Shown in pieces: positions 10,354-19,693 of a stretch of DNA of 64,000 nucleotides (within the stretch, counting starts at the first letter, position 1; every line of letters starts with the position of its first letter). Where the stretch lies: NCBI GenBank assembly GCA_026636295.1, contig CP089453.1, positions 1,054,001-1,118,000 of the forward strand. The letters run 5' to 3'. The DNA comes from Medakamo hakoo. Lineage: Eukaryota; Chlorophyta; Trebouxiophyceae; Coccomyxaceae. Position numbers and translations under genes: made by a program. Below the pieces are notes generated by a model. It had not been told where the DNA came from. It worked only from the letters and a program-made list of their open reading frames with translations, and searched no databases.

Positions 10354-11391
10354 ATGCTGGCCGTCGTCCCCCGGGCGGCCGTGCCGCCGCCCTTCTTACC
10401 GGAAAGCGAGGGCGGTGGCGGCGGCGACCGCGCGCACCCCACCCTCGCCCGCCTCGCCGCCCGCGCCTCCCTGCCCACGCCTCGCTTGGTGTGCCTGGGC
10501 CCGCCGCCCGACGAAGAAGGTGACGACGCCGGCATGGACGCGGAAGCCGGCACGGCCGGCCTGCATCCGTCCACCTCCCCAACGCAGCCAGGGCTGGCCG
10601 TCTCGCCCGGCGCCGCGCACGCCGCGCACGCCACCCTGGCCGGCGCGTCCGTCGGCGTGGCGCTGGCCGGTCGCATCTCCAACGCGTCCGAAGTCGCGGC
10701 GCTCTACGGGTCCGAACTGTCGTCCGACGGCGAGGACGCGGCCGGCGTCGACCTGTTCCTTGACGCCTTCATGCGCGGCTGGGCGGACGAGTCCGGCGAC
10801 GGGTCTGACCAGCCCGCCACCTTCCTCGCGTCCCTCCACGGGTCCTGGGCGGCGGTGGTGGTCGCGCGTGGTGAGGGCGGCGGCGGGAGCGGGAGCGTCG
10901 GCGGCGGTGGCTGCCACCTCATCGTCGCGCGCGGCCGGGGGGCGGCCCCTCCTGAGCGCGCGCGGGCGAGTGAAGGCCCGCCAGGCGGCGATGACGACGA
11001 CGAGGAGGAAGGCGACGACGACGACGACGACGGAGACGACGACAATGATAGCGGCGGCGGCCCGCCGCCTCTGTTCTGGGGAGTCGTGGATGGTGCGGTC
11101 GTCGTCGCGACCACGCCGGCCCTCTCCCCCGGGGAAGCCGGCGGCTCCGCTGCGGCGCTGGCCCCCTTCCCCGCCGGCTGTGTCTACGAGTCGGGCCGGC
11201 CGGGCAACCCGGCGCCGTCCCTGGCCGACTTCACGCGGCCATCCCCCCGCGCCCGCACGGTGACGCCGCTGTCCAAGCGCGACAGCCGCGGCCGCCTGTG
11301 CGGCCTGGCCTACACCTCCAAGTCGGGGCGGGACCTGGTGGCGGCGGCGGCCGGGGGTGGTGGGTGTGGGAGCGAGTCCATGGTGGAGTGA
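10354..11391 (+). CDS. DUF3700 protein (aluminium-induced / TSJT1-like, class II amidotransferase fold)
   Basis: A 345-aa open frame. It begins MLAVV and contains ALYGSE, FLASLHGSWAAVVVA, PLFWGVVDGAVVVATT, FPAGCVYESG and VTPLSKRDSRGRLCG. These are the order and wording of plant DUF3700 (wound- and aluminium-induced) proteins, whose fold resembles class II glutamine amidotransferases. The nucleophile Cys2 of active amidotransferases is absent (residue 2 is Leu), as I recall for this plant family, so a non-enzymatic or altered role is likely. A long Asp/Glu run (about residues 210-230) is inserted before PPLFWG and is probably disordered. It converges on the nucleotide-sugar transporter, with 95 bp between stops. 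Confidence 0.75.
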   Translation: MLAVVPRAAVPPPFLPESEGGGGGDRAHPTLARLAARASLPTPRLVCLGPPPDEEGDDAGMDAEAGTAGLHPSTSPTQPGLAVSPGAAHAAHATLAGASVGVALAGRISNASEVAALYGSELSSDGEDAAGVDLFLDAFMRGWADESGDGSDQPATFLASLHGSWAAVVVARGEGGGGSGSVGGGGCHLIVARGRGAAPPERARASEGPPGGDDDDEEEGDDDDDDGDDDNDSGGGPPPLFWGVVDGAVVVATTPALSPGEAGGSAAALAPFPAGCVYESGRPGNPAPSLADFTRPSPRARTVTPLSKRDSRGRLCGLAYTSKSGRDLVAAAAGGGGCGSESMVE

Positions 11392-11486
11392 GGTGTGCTG
11401 TGTTGTGTGTGGTTGGGTGTGCCTTCCCCCCACCGCTGCGTTGCGTGTGTGTGTGTCTAACAAGTCGCTGCTCTCTCTCCCCCTCT

Positions 11487-12819
11487 CTACGCCGCGCTCC
11501 CGCCTGGTCGCTCGCCGCCTGCCGCCGCCTCTGCCGCCGCGGCCGCCTCTGCCGCCGCGGCCGCCTTGTTCAACCGTTCCAACCGGTCCCGGCCGATGAG
11601 CCGGCCGCCATCCCGCCGCTGGACCAGCGGGAGGGCCCGCGCCCGGGCGGCGGACCGGGCGGCGGCCGACGCGCCCGCGCCGTACCAGGCCGCGCCCGCC
11701 AGGGAGAGCGCCAGGCCAGCCGCGTTGAGGTGGGAGTAGGCGTAGTCGTCGAACGCGACCGCGCCCACGACGGTGAGGACGGCGTTTTTGAAAGAGCCCG
11801 CCAGCGCGGTGGCGCGCGGGGCGGCCGCGGACGCGGCGGAGAACGTCGCGTGCGCGGCGAGGACGGACAGGGCGGCGTTGGTCGCGGCCGCGGCGCACAG
11901 GCCCGCCGGCCCGCCGGGCGCGCGCGGCGCGGCCGCGACCGCCCGCCGCGGCAGTTCTCCCGCCAGCACCGCGGCCAGGGCCAGGACGGGCAGCGCCAAC
12001 GCCGCGTTGGCGCACAGGAGCCCAGGCGCGGTGAGGCCGGCCGCCGCCGCGGCCGCGGCTGCTGTGCCGCCGCCGCCGCCGGCGGGGAGGGGCGGCCCCG
12101 CCTCGCCGCCGCCGCCGCCGCCGCCTCCTGCCGCGTCGGCCGCCGTGTTGATGGGCGCTCCGCCCAGGCGCCGCACCAGGAGCGCGTAGCCCGCGCTCAG
12201 GGCGCAGGACGCGGCCACAGCGACGTACCCGACGCCGGTGGACCCGCGGTCTGTCGCGGCGGCGAGGGCCGCGCCGCCCGCCATGAGCGCGAGCGCCGCC
12301 CCCGCCCCGGCGTGCGGCGCCCGGCCAAACACCACGCGTTCCAGCGCCAGGGACGCCAGCAGCGTGAACCGCCGCAGCGTGATGAAGGTGGGCACGGACA
12401 GGCGCGCGGTCGCGACGAGGGCCGCGACGGCATGCAGGGCGTTGACGGCCGCGAGCGGGGCGAGCGCCCGCGCCAGCGCCCAGTGCTGGTCCGCCAGCGG
12501 GGGGCGGGCGCCGGCCGCGGCGCACGCCAGCGCGGCCGCGCCGCACTGGGCCAGGGCGATGAGCAGCGGGCAGGTGAAGCCCGCATAGGCAAAGAGGGCC
12601 TGGATGTGGTGGGGTGGTGGTGCGTGGGGGTGGGGTGGGATACTTGAGCGCGCCCGCGGCGTGTGTGTGTGTGTGTCATGTGTTGTACCGGGCGGGCGCT
12701 GTTCACGGCGACCGCGACTCTCTCACTTTGTTGGAGAACTGGGCCAGGCCGGACGTGAGGGCAAAGTAGGCCGCGGCCAAGGCGCGGGCGGCGCGGGGCG
12801 GGCGGGTGGACGGCGGCAT
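11487..12819 (-). CDS. Nucleotide-sugar transporter, SLC35D/NST-KT type, two exons
   Basis: Exons are 12819..12727 (31 codons) and 12599..11487, joined in phase 0 across a 127-nt GTGAGA...CAG intron, giving 401 aa. Exon 1 ends in FSNK and exon 2 opens ALFAYAGFTCPLLIALAQ, restoring the conserved NKALL...FP region of the family. Later motifs are VPTFITLRR, SFKNAVLTVVGAVAFDD and LNAAGLALSLAGAAWYG. About ten hydrophobic segments fit a Golgi or ER drug/metabolite-transporter fold that exchanges a nucleotide sugar for nucleotide monophosphate. A Gly run and Ala-rich loop split the two halves. The C-terminal tail is Ala-rich and charged. The substrate (UDP-uronic acid, UDP-GlcNAc or GDP-sugar) cannot be read from sequence. 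Confidence 0.8.
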
Positions 12820-13096
12820 GGTGCGGGGTGAGAGAGAGCCCGGGCACGCTTCCCGTCCGTGGCAGCGGGGACGCGAGGGTCCAGCTCGATCGGAGGGCGA
12901 CGCGTCGTCGGCACCAGGTGCCCTTGACGGGCCGGCCTTGGGGAGCTAGGCGTTCATGCTTAGAGGACAAAGAAAACAACACATTGAAAGCAGCCAGCAG
13001 CGCTTCTGCTCTCCGCGGCCCGCCCCCCCGCACCCGCTCTCACACCTCTACCAAACACCAAAGAACACCAACCTTCCAACCACAAAACTTTTAGCC
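12820..13096. promoter_or_regulatory. Divergent intergenic region, NST / EF-1A
   Basis: A 277-bp gap between the NST start codon and the EF-1A start codon. The part nearest EF-1A (about 12958-13096) becomes A/C-rich, with AAAGAAAACAACAC and ACCAAACACCAAAG strings, and reads like a 5' leader of a strongly expressed gene. I see no clear TATA box. Confidence 0.4.
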
Positions 13097-15291
13097 ATGT
13101 ACGTCGATCCCCTTTTTTCCCTTTCCGTGGGGTTGGGCTGCCCGTGTGTTGCCCCCGACGGCGGGTGGGAGGGCGGGAACGGCTGGCGGGCCCTCCGCGC
13201 GCGGAGACGCGGCTGTGCCCATCTCTTCTCCGCCGTCGCGCGGTGTTTGCTCCAGCCGCCGCCCCTCGCGGCGCGCGGTCGCCGCCCCCTTCGATGCTGC
13301 TCCCGCCGCGGGCGGCATGTAGTGTGCTCGGACCACGCATCGCTGCCCTCGACTGGGCCGCGGCTGGCCCGGAAGGCCGCGCCGTTCGCGTTTCCAGCGG
13401 CTCGGTCGGCCGATGGAGGAACGGCGGGCGCTCGCTGCATGCTCGCGCGCCCGCCGCTTGTCGCCGCTCTCTTCGCTCCCGCCCGTCCGCTCAGCGGGCC
13501 GGTGGTCGGTGTCGTCTTCGACCGCGGGGCGGTGGGCGCCGCCCCGCCTGACGCAGCCGAACTCAGTGCGGGTCGGCCGGAGCGATCGCTCCGCTCTTCT
13601 TTCGCTCGGCGGCTCTTCTTTCCGCTGCCTTCGACGGCCGCGCCCGCGCCGCCTTCCCCCTCCTCGCCCTCCCAGCTCCAGCCGAGCGGCGAGGGTGGAC
13701 ATGAGCCCACGCCCCGGGCGTGGGCGATCTTCCCCGAGGGAGGAGAGAGGGAGAGACGCCGCGCTCTCGCAAGCGGGAGGCGCGCGCGCGGCCCTCCCCC
13801 CCGCCCGAGCAGGAGCGAGGCGTCGGGCACGCGCCCGCCCCCCGCTCCCCTGGGGCCAACAGAGAGCAGCACCTCCACCCCACTCACTCCCACCTCCACC
13901 CTCTCACCCCACCCCCACCCCTCCCCACACACACACACACACACACACACAGGGGCAAGGAGAAGCTCCACCTGAACATCGTCGTCATCGGCCACGTCGA
14001 CTCTGGCAAGTCCACGACGACGGGCCACCTGATCTACAAGCTGGGCGGCATCGACAAGCGCGTCATCGAGAAGTTCGAGAAGGAGGCCGCGGAGATGAAC
14101 AAGCGGTCCTTCAAGTACGCGTGGGTGCTGGACAAGCTCAAGGCCGAGCGCGAGCGCGGCATCACCATCGACATCGCCCTGTGGAAGTTCGAGACGCCCA
14201 AGTACTACTGCACGGTCATCGACGCGCCCGGCCACCGCGACTTCATCAAGAACATGATTACCGGCACGTCCCAGGCCGACTGCGCCGTCCTGATCATCGA
14301 CTCCACCCCCGGTGGCTTCGAGGCCGGCATCTCCAAGGACGGCCAGACGCGCGAGCACGCGCTGCTGGCGTACACGCTGGGCGTCAAGCAGATGATCGTC
14401 GCCCTGAACAAGATGGACGCGACCGAGCCCAAGTACGACCAGAAGCGGTACGACGAGATCGTCAAGGAGGTGTCGTCCTACGTCAAGAAGGTCGGCTACA
14501 ACCCGGAGAAGATCGCGTTCGTGCCCATCTCCGGCTTCCAGGGCGACAACATGATCGAGCGGTCCACCAACCTGCCGTGGTACAAGGGCCCCACCCTGCT
14601 GGAGGCCCTGGACAACATCGAGCCGCCCAAGCGCCCGTCCGACAAGCCGCTGCGCCTGCCCCTGCAGGACGTGTACAAGATCGGCGGCATCGGCACCGTC
14701 CCCGTCGGCCGTGTCGAGACGGGCGTCATCAAGCCGGGCATGGTCGTCGTCTTCGCGCCGTCCGGCCTGACGACGGAAGTCAAGTCGGTGGAGATGCACC
14801 ACGAGTCCCTGCCGGAGGCCGTCCCCGGCGACAACGTCGGCTTCAACGTCAAGAACGTGTCCGTCAAGGAGCTGAAGCGCGGCTACGTCGCGTCCGACTC
14901 CAAGAACGACCCGGCCAAGGAGGCGGCCTCCTTCGTCGCCCAGGTCATCATCATGAACCACCCGGGCCAGATCTCCAACGGTTACGCGCCCGTCCTGGAC
15001 TGCCACACGGCCCACATCTCCTGCAAGTTCAACGAGATCACGACCAAGATCGACCGCCGGTCCGGCAAGGAGCTGGAAGCCGCGCCCAAGTTCATCAAGA
15101 ACGGCGACGCCGCGTACGTGACGATGGTCCCGACCAAGCCCATGTGCGTGGAGCCGTTCACGCAGTACCCGCCCCTGGGCCGCTTCGCCGTGCGCGACAT
15201 GCGCCAGACCGTGGCCGTCGGCGTCATCAAGGAGGTCGAGAAGAAGGACGGGTCCGGCAAGGTCACCAAGGCGGCCGCCAAGAAGAAGTAA
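13097..15291 (+). CDS. EF1A: Translation elongation factor 1-alpha (EF-1A), start codon split by an intron
   Basis: The main exon, 13953..15291, encodes [20 protein letters not shown] onward to KAAAKKK, lacking only its Met. The base before GGC is G, and the leader just upstream ends gccAT followed by GTACGT (13099), so the mature start is AT (13097-13098) joined to G (13953). This gives a normal 446-aa EF-1A. G1 GHVDSGKS, G3 DAPGH, G4 NKMD and the DWLKAE-like region ERERGITI are present. It delivers aminoacyl-tRNA to cytosolic ribosomes. Codon use is the most biased in the window (nearly all C/G endings, Arg mostly CGC, Lys AAG), as expected for high expression. It is true EF-1A, not the EFL paralogue. 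Confidence 0.97.
13099..13952 (+). other. EF-1A first intron (leader/start-codon intron)
   Basis: An 854-nt intron with donor GTACGT and acceptor CACACAG. It is far longer than most introns here (usually 110-250 nt). It is GC-rich, with clustered CGATCG-type strings near 13580, and ends in about 26 nt of CA repeats directly before the AG. No conserved ORF is seen; stops and Arg-rich frames are noise. Long leader introns of EF-1A genes often raise expression in plants; that role here is inference. Confidence 0.8.
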
Positions 15292-15871
15292 ACGTGTGGC
15301 GCGGAACGTGGAGGGGTGGGAGGCGTGTGGCGGGGGTGGGGTCAAGCGGAGCCGAAACAAACGCTCCCGCCCCCCCCCTCCTCCGCCTCCGCCCCCCGTC
15401 CCCCAGCTTTACTCCCTTCCTTTTACGACCCCAGCGTGTGTGTGTGTGAGAGAGGGCGGGCTCTTTTTTTCTTATGCGTGTGTGTGTGTTTTGTGTGTGT
15501 GAGCGTGGCGAGCGTGTGTGCGGGAAAGCGTGTGTTTTCCGCGCGGGCGGGGGCGAGCGCGCGCGTGCGTCCCTCGCCCCGCGGGCCGCCTTTCTCTGTG
15601 GGGAGGAAACAAAGACAAAACAGAAAAAAAACAGAGGGCGGGGTGGGAGCCTGTGTGTGTGTGTAACCTGTGCGCGCGCGGGCACCGCCCCCGCCGCCCC
15701 CCTGTTTCTGCTAAGAAAAAAGGCAGTGTCATCTCCCACTCACCGTGCGGGCCGGGCGCCCGGCTGGAAAAGTTTCTTGCGGCCCGCCATGGACACACAC
15801 CTAAAATCGAACGGAAAAAATGACCACACAGCACACACCGCGCGCGCCCCCTCGTCTCCCCTCACACACCC
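15292..15871. other. Convergent gap EF-1A / nardilysin (3' UTRs)
   Basis: 580 bp between the two stop codons with no credible gene. It is packed with GT runs (15435-15500, 15650-15664), A-runs (15620-15630) and pyrimidine runs. A TGTAA string at 15662-15666, the usual chlorophyte poly(A) signal, lies about 370 nt past the EF-1A stop. The nardilysin 3' UTR comes in from the right. Confidence 0.5.
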
Positions 15872-18800
15872 TCACACCCCACTCGGCCGGGGCATGGCCG
15901 GCTTGGGCGGCGGGTGCACCTCCAGCCCGGCCTTCATCTCGCCCAGGTCGCTCACCAGCGTCGTGCCCGGCGGTGGCGGGGCATCCACCTCGCCCAGGGC
16001 GCCGGACCCGCACACGTGCACGGCCAGGCGACGCCGGGTGCCGCGCCGGCCGCCGGGCGCGATGGCCGCCTCCCAGAACGCGGCCGCGTCGGCCTGGGTG
16101 AGGCCGGCCAGGGCCGCGAGCTCGGCCTCGCGGCTCAAAAAGTCGTACCGCCGCGTGCCCACGGCCTCCCAGTGCCGGTCCGCTTCCTCGGCCAGGGCTT
16201 TGTCGGCCGCCGATTTAGCGGACGCCAGGGCGGACCGGTGGGCCTCGAACTCGGGCCGCGGCATGGACGCCAGGGTGGACGCAAAGGTCGCCAGGAAGGC
16301 TTCGATGCGGGCGTCCAGGTGGGCCGGGCCGTGGTGCCCCGACACGACGACGACCGCGTACCCCAACACGCCGTGCGTGCACCGGGCGCCCGCGTGGACG
16401 GCGTAGCCCAGCTGCTCCACCGTGCGCAGCGTGTTGTACGCCGCCTCGGCCGCGGGCGCCGCCACGAGGTCTAGCAGCGCGCGCGCCCTCGGCTCGTCGG
16501 GGCCGACTTGGAGGTACACCTCCGCGACGGAGTTGGGTTCGGCCGGGTTCTTGGCGGGCGCGCGGTGCAGGTAGGCGCAGCCGTGCGGCAGGCGGACGAC
16601 CGCGTCGGCCGGCCGGTCGGACGCGGCCAGGCGGCGGGAGACGATGGCGGGCGGGGGCGGCGGGGGCGGCGGGCCGTGCGCGCCCCCGCCGCCGCCCGTC
16701 CCACCGCCGCCCAGCGCGTCCCACGCGTCCCGCCCCAGGCCCGCCGCCTCGCCCGCCGTCAGGTTGCCCTGGACCAGCATCTCGACGTGGACGTCGGCCA
16801 GCAGGGGCGGCAGCGCCGCGGCCAGCGAGGACGGCGTCAGGGCTTCCAGCTCGGCCGCGACCGCGTCGGGCGCCCACACCCGCTTCAGCGCGCCCAGCCG
16901 CAGGAAGGTCGCGTGCCGGTCCGGCTTCATGTTGGCGTTGCGGTACTTGCGGGCCAGGGCTTCGATGACGCGGGTGAAGGCGTCCGGGCGGGACGCAATG
17001 GTGGCCGGCAGCGCCGCGAGGCCGGCGAAGAGCGCCCGGGCCAGGGTCGGCAGGCGGTGCGAAAAGCCGTCGAGGCGGACTTCCAGCCCGGCCCGCCCTT
17101 CCGGCCAGGCCGCCCACCCCAGGCCCGCCACTTCGGCGAGGTACGCCTCCTCGCACAGGGCGTCCTCCCACAGGCGCAGGCCGGCGTGCAGGGCGGCGGC
17201 GGCGGCGGGCGAGGCGTCGGCGGCCGCGGGGGAGATGGACGCTCGGACGACAGCGCGCGGGACTTTGAAGGCGCCGTCCAGCTTGTGCCACACGCGCAGG
17301 CCGGGTTCGTCCAGGAGCAGCGTGGGCGGCGGGCACAGCGGGGTGAGGGCGGGTGGCGGGGCGCCGTCCTCCGCCATGGCGCCGTCGCCGCTGTCGTCGG
17401 ACGCGCGCGGGCGCTTGGCCGCGGCCGCGCCCGGAGGGGTCGCGGGCGGGCTGCGCGCCGTGGCCGGCCCTCCATCCCCGCCGCCGCCACCACCGCCGCC
17501 GCCGTCCTCGCATCGCAGAGAGAAATCGGTGGGGATGTACGGATTGGGCGACGGCAGGGCCAGGGCCGCCCCGCCGCCGGTGGTGGGCCCGCCCGCCGCC
17601 TCGTCCGCGCCGCCGCCACCAGCCTCACCCGCCGCGGCCGCGGCCCACGCCTCCAACAGGTCGGCCGGCAAGGGGACGGCCGCGTAGGGCAGGCCGAACC
17701 AGGGCTCCACCCCCCGGACGGCGCCTGGGGAGGCGACCCACTCGTCCAGGCGGCCGGGAGGTGGGGCGGGCGGCGGCGCCGGCGGCGCGCCCCCCCCGCC
17801 CCCGTCCCCGCGGCCGCGACCACCACCCGCCGGCGGCGGTGGGAGCACGCCCGCCGCCGCGCTCGTCTGCAAATCCAGGCGGGCGGCGCCAGGCGTCAGC
17901 GCGGCCGTCAGGGACGCCACCAGGGCCGGGTCCCACTCGTCGTGCAGGTACGGGCCCGCCAGGGCGTGGGCCGGCGCATACCGGCGGGCCTCGGGCGCGA
18001 GCCGCGACACGTACTCGGCCGCGTCCTCCTCTTCGGCGAACCGGAAGCGGGCGGACGCGATGGACGCCACCTCGTCGTGGACCCAGGCCTGCGGGCCCGC
18101 CCGGGCCAGGAGGCCGACGGCCTCGAAGACGAGGCGCGCGGGCGCCAGGCCCGCGCCGGGGGCCGCGGCCAGGCCCGCGTCTGTCAGCGCGACCGCGACC
18201 TCAAACACAAAGCACGCCGACGACCGTTCGGACCCGCCCTCTCCCACGCCGGCCGACAGGCCCGTCGCCCACCCGCGGGACTTGAGGGCGGCCAGCAGGG
18301 AGCCGCGCCCCTCGTGCCCCAGCAGGTGAGCCAGGTAGTCTTCCGCTTTGGACCGGTACCTCGCCGCCAGCGGGGGCAGGCACCAGGCCAGGGTGAGGGT
18401 GTGGCCTTCCTTCACGGCGGGCGAGATGTGGAGGGTGCCGCCGCCGTAGGGCGGGCCCGCGGCGCCGTGGTCGGCGGGAGGGCCGACGCCCGCGGGGACG
18501 GGCCCAAAGGCGGACCCGACCAGGCGCGCCAGGTCGGGCAGGCCCTGCCCGCCCAGCACGACGAGCGTCATGCGCTCCGCGCCGTACTGCCGGCCGTAAA
18601 AGTCGAGCATGGCCGCCCGGACGTCGACGCCAGCGGCGGCGGGGCGTTCCGCCAGGGACGCCCGGTTGCCCCACGCAAAGCGGGCAAAGGGGTGGCCGGC
18701 CGCGGCCGTGTGCGCGCGCAGCTGGGCCAGGCGGCACCCGTCCGACTGCAGGACGCCCGCGAACTCGTTGTCGACCGCGCCGACTTCCCGCCCCAGCGCG

Positions 18801-19531
18801 TCGGCCTTCATGAGCGGGGACACGAAGAACTGGGCGAACCGGTCCAGCGCGCCCGCCAGCGCCCCCGGGCGGCAGTCGAAGTAGTAGACCGTGTCCTCAT
18901 AGTCCGTCCACGCGTTGGACGAGCCGCCGTGCCGGTTCAGGTAGGCGTCGTACCCGTTTTCGTCCGGGTACTTGGTGGAGCCCATGAACAGCATGTGTTC
19001 CAGGTAGTGGGCGAGGCCGGGGAGGGACGGCGGGTCGGCGAGGGAGCCGGCCGCGACGGCCATGGCGGCCGCAGCTTTTTTGGTCGGGGCGCGGGGCGGG
19101 TGCGGCGGACCGCCGCCGTCGTCGCTGCCGTCGTCGCCTTCGGGCGGGCCGTCTTCTGAGCCGGTGGACGAGCCCGAGGCGGAGCCGGAGTCCGAACCGT
19201 CGTCGTCGCCGTCGCTGCCTCCTTCGTCGCTGGATGAGGGCGGGGTGGCGCGCCCGCGCCGCTCCCCATTCGCGCCCGCCCGCCCGCCCTCTTCTTCATC
19301 CACCACGCCCGCCGCCGCGGCGTCGGCCATGGCCGGGTCACTTATGAGCAGGACCGTCATCCCATTGGGCAGAGTGAGGCGCTTGTACAGGCGTTTGTCG
19401 GACGGCGGGACGATGAGCGGCGGGTCGTCTGGCGAAGAGGCGGCCGCGACAGCTGCCGCGGCTGCGGCGGCCGCGGCCGCCGCTGGGTCGGGCGGCGGAA
19501 CAGCCAGGCCGAGGGCCCCCTCAGCGACCAT
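15872..19531 (-). CDS. Nardilysin-like M16A zinc metalloprotease
   Basis: An intronless 1219-aa protein. The inverted zinc motif is HYLEH in GLAHYLEHMLFMGSTKYPDEN, followed by HGGSSNAWTDYEDTVYYFDC and the third zinc-ligand region EVGAVDNEF. An acidic Ser/Asp/Gly-rich insert (about residues 85-145) precedes TKKAAAAMAVAAGSLADPP. That insert plus the KKAAAAM block is the mark of nardilysin rather than insulin-degrading enzyme. Four M16-type domains fill the rest, with Gly/Pro-rich loops between halves. The family cleaves peptides before dibasic sites in the cytosol, and the acidic insert modulates activity. The N-terminal 40 residues are poly-Ala. It diverges from the unrecognised 739-aa gene. 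Confidence 0.88.
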   Translation of the reverse strand: MVAEGALGLAVPPPDPAAAAAAAAAAAVAAASSPDDPPLIVPPSDKRLYKRLTLPNGMTVLLISDPAMADAAAAGVVDEEEGGRAGANGERRGRATPPSSSDEGGSDGDDDGSDSGSASGSSTGSEDGPPEGDDGSDDGGGPPHPPRAPTKKAAAAMAVAAGSLADPPSLPGLAHYLEHMLFMGSTKYPDENGYDAYLNRHGGSSNAWTDYEDTVYYFDCRPGALAGALDRFAQFFVSPLMKADALGREVGAVDNEFAGVLQSDGCRLAQLRAHTAAAGHPFARFAWGNRASLAERPAAAGVDVRAAMLDFYGRQYGAERMTLVVLGGQGLPDLARLVGSAFGPVPAGVGPPADHGAAGPPYGGGTLHISPAVKEGHTLTLAWCLPPLAARYRSKAEDYLAHLLGHEGRGSLLAALKSRGWATGLSAGVGEGGSERSSACFVFEVAVALTDAGLAAAPGAGLAPARLVFEAVGLLARAGPQAWVHDEVASIASARFRFAEEEDAAEYVSRLAPEARRYAPAHALAGPYLHDEWDPALVASLTAALTPGAARLDLQTSAAAGVLPPPPAGGGRGRGDGGGGGAPPAPPPAPPPGRLDEWVASPGAVRGVEPWFGLPYAAVPLPADLLEAWAAAAAGEAGGGGADEAAGGPTTGGGAALALPSPNPYIPTDFSLRCEDGGGGGGGGGDGGPATARSPPATPPGAAAAKRPRASDDSGDGAMAEDGAPPPALTPLCPPPTLLLDEPGLRVWHKLDGAFKVPRAVVRASISPAAADASPAAAAALHAGLRLWEDALCEEAYLAEVAGLGWAAWPEGRAGLEVRLDGFSHRLPTLARALFAGLAALPATIASRPDAFTRVIEALARKYRNANMKPDRHATFLRLGALKRVWAPDAVAAELEALTPSSLAAALPPLLADVHVEMLVQGNLTAGEAAGLGRDAWDALGGGGTGGGGGAHGPPPPPPPPAIVSRRLAASDRPADAVVRLPHGCAYLHRAPAKNPAEPNSVAEVYLQVGPDEPRARALLDLVAAPAAEAAYNTLRTVEQLGYAVHAGARCTHGVLGYAVVVVSGHHGPAHLDARIEAFLATFASTLASMPRPEFEAHRSALASAKSAADKALAEEADRHWEAVGTRRYDFLSREAELAALAGLTQADAAAFWEAAIAPGGRRGTRRRLAVHVCGSGALGEVDAPPPPGTTLVSDLGEMKAGLEVHPPPKPAMPRPSGV

Positions 19532-19546
19532 GGGGGCGTGTTGTGT

Positions 19547-19577
<31 letters not shown>

Positions 19578-19693
19578 CGCCGCCCTCGAGCGGGCGAGTC
19601 GAGAGTGTGTGCTCCTCTCTCGCGCCTTGCCGCATCGGCAACGGCAACGAGTGTTCAGAACCGGAAAAAAAGTTTTTTCCCTCGCGGAAAGGC
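19532..19693. promoter_or_regulatory. Divergent gap with GT repeat and G17 tract
   Basis: A 162-bp gap between divergent starts. It holds a GT repeat (about 19541-19560) running straight into 17 consecutive G (19561-19577). The rest is a likely leader with AAAAAAAGTTTTTT near 19665. No TATA box seen. Confidence 0.4.

Noticed and set aside
19538-19693. Earlier start for the 739-aa protein at 19538
   Set aside because: The added residues are only the GT and G-run read through (CVCVCVGGGGG), so they are unlikely to be coding.
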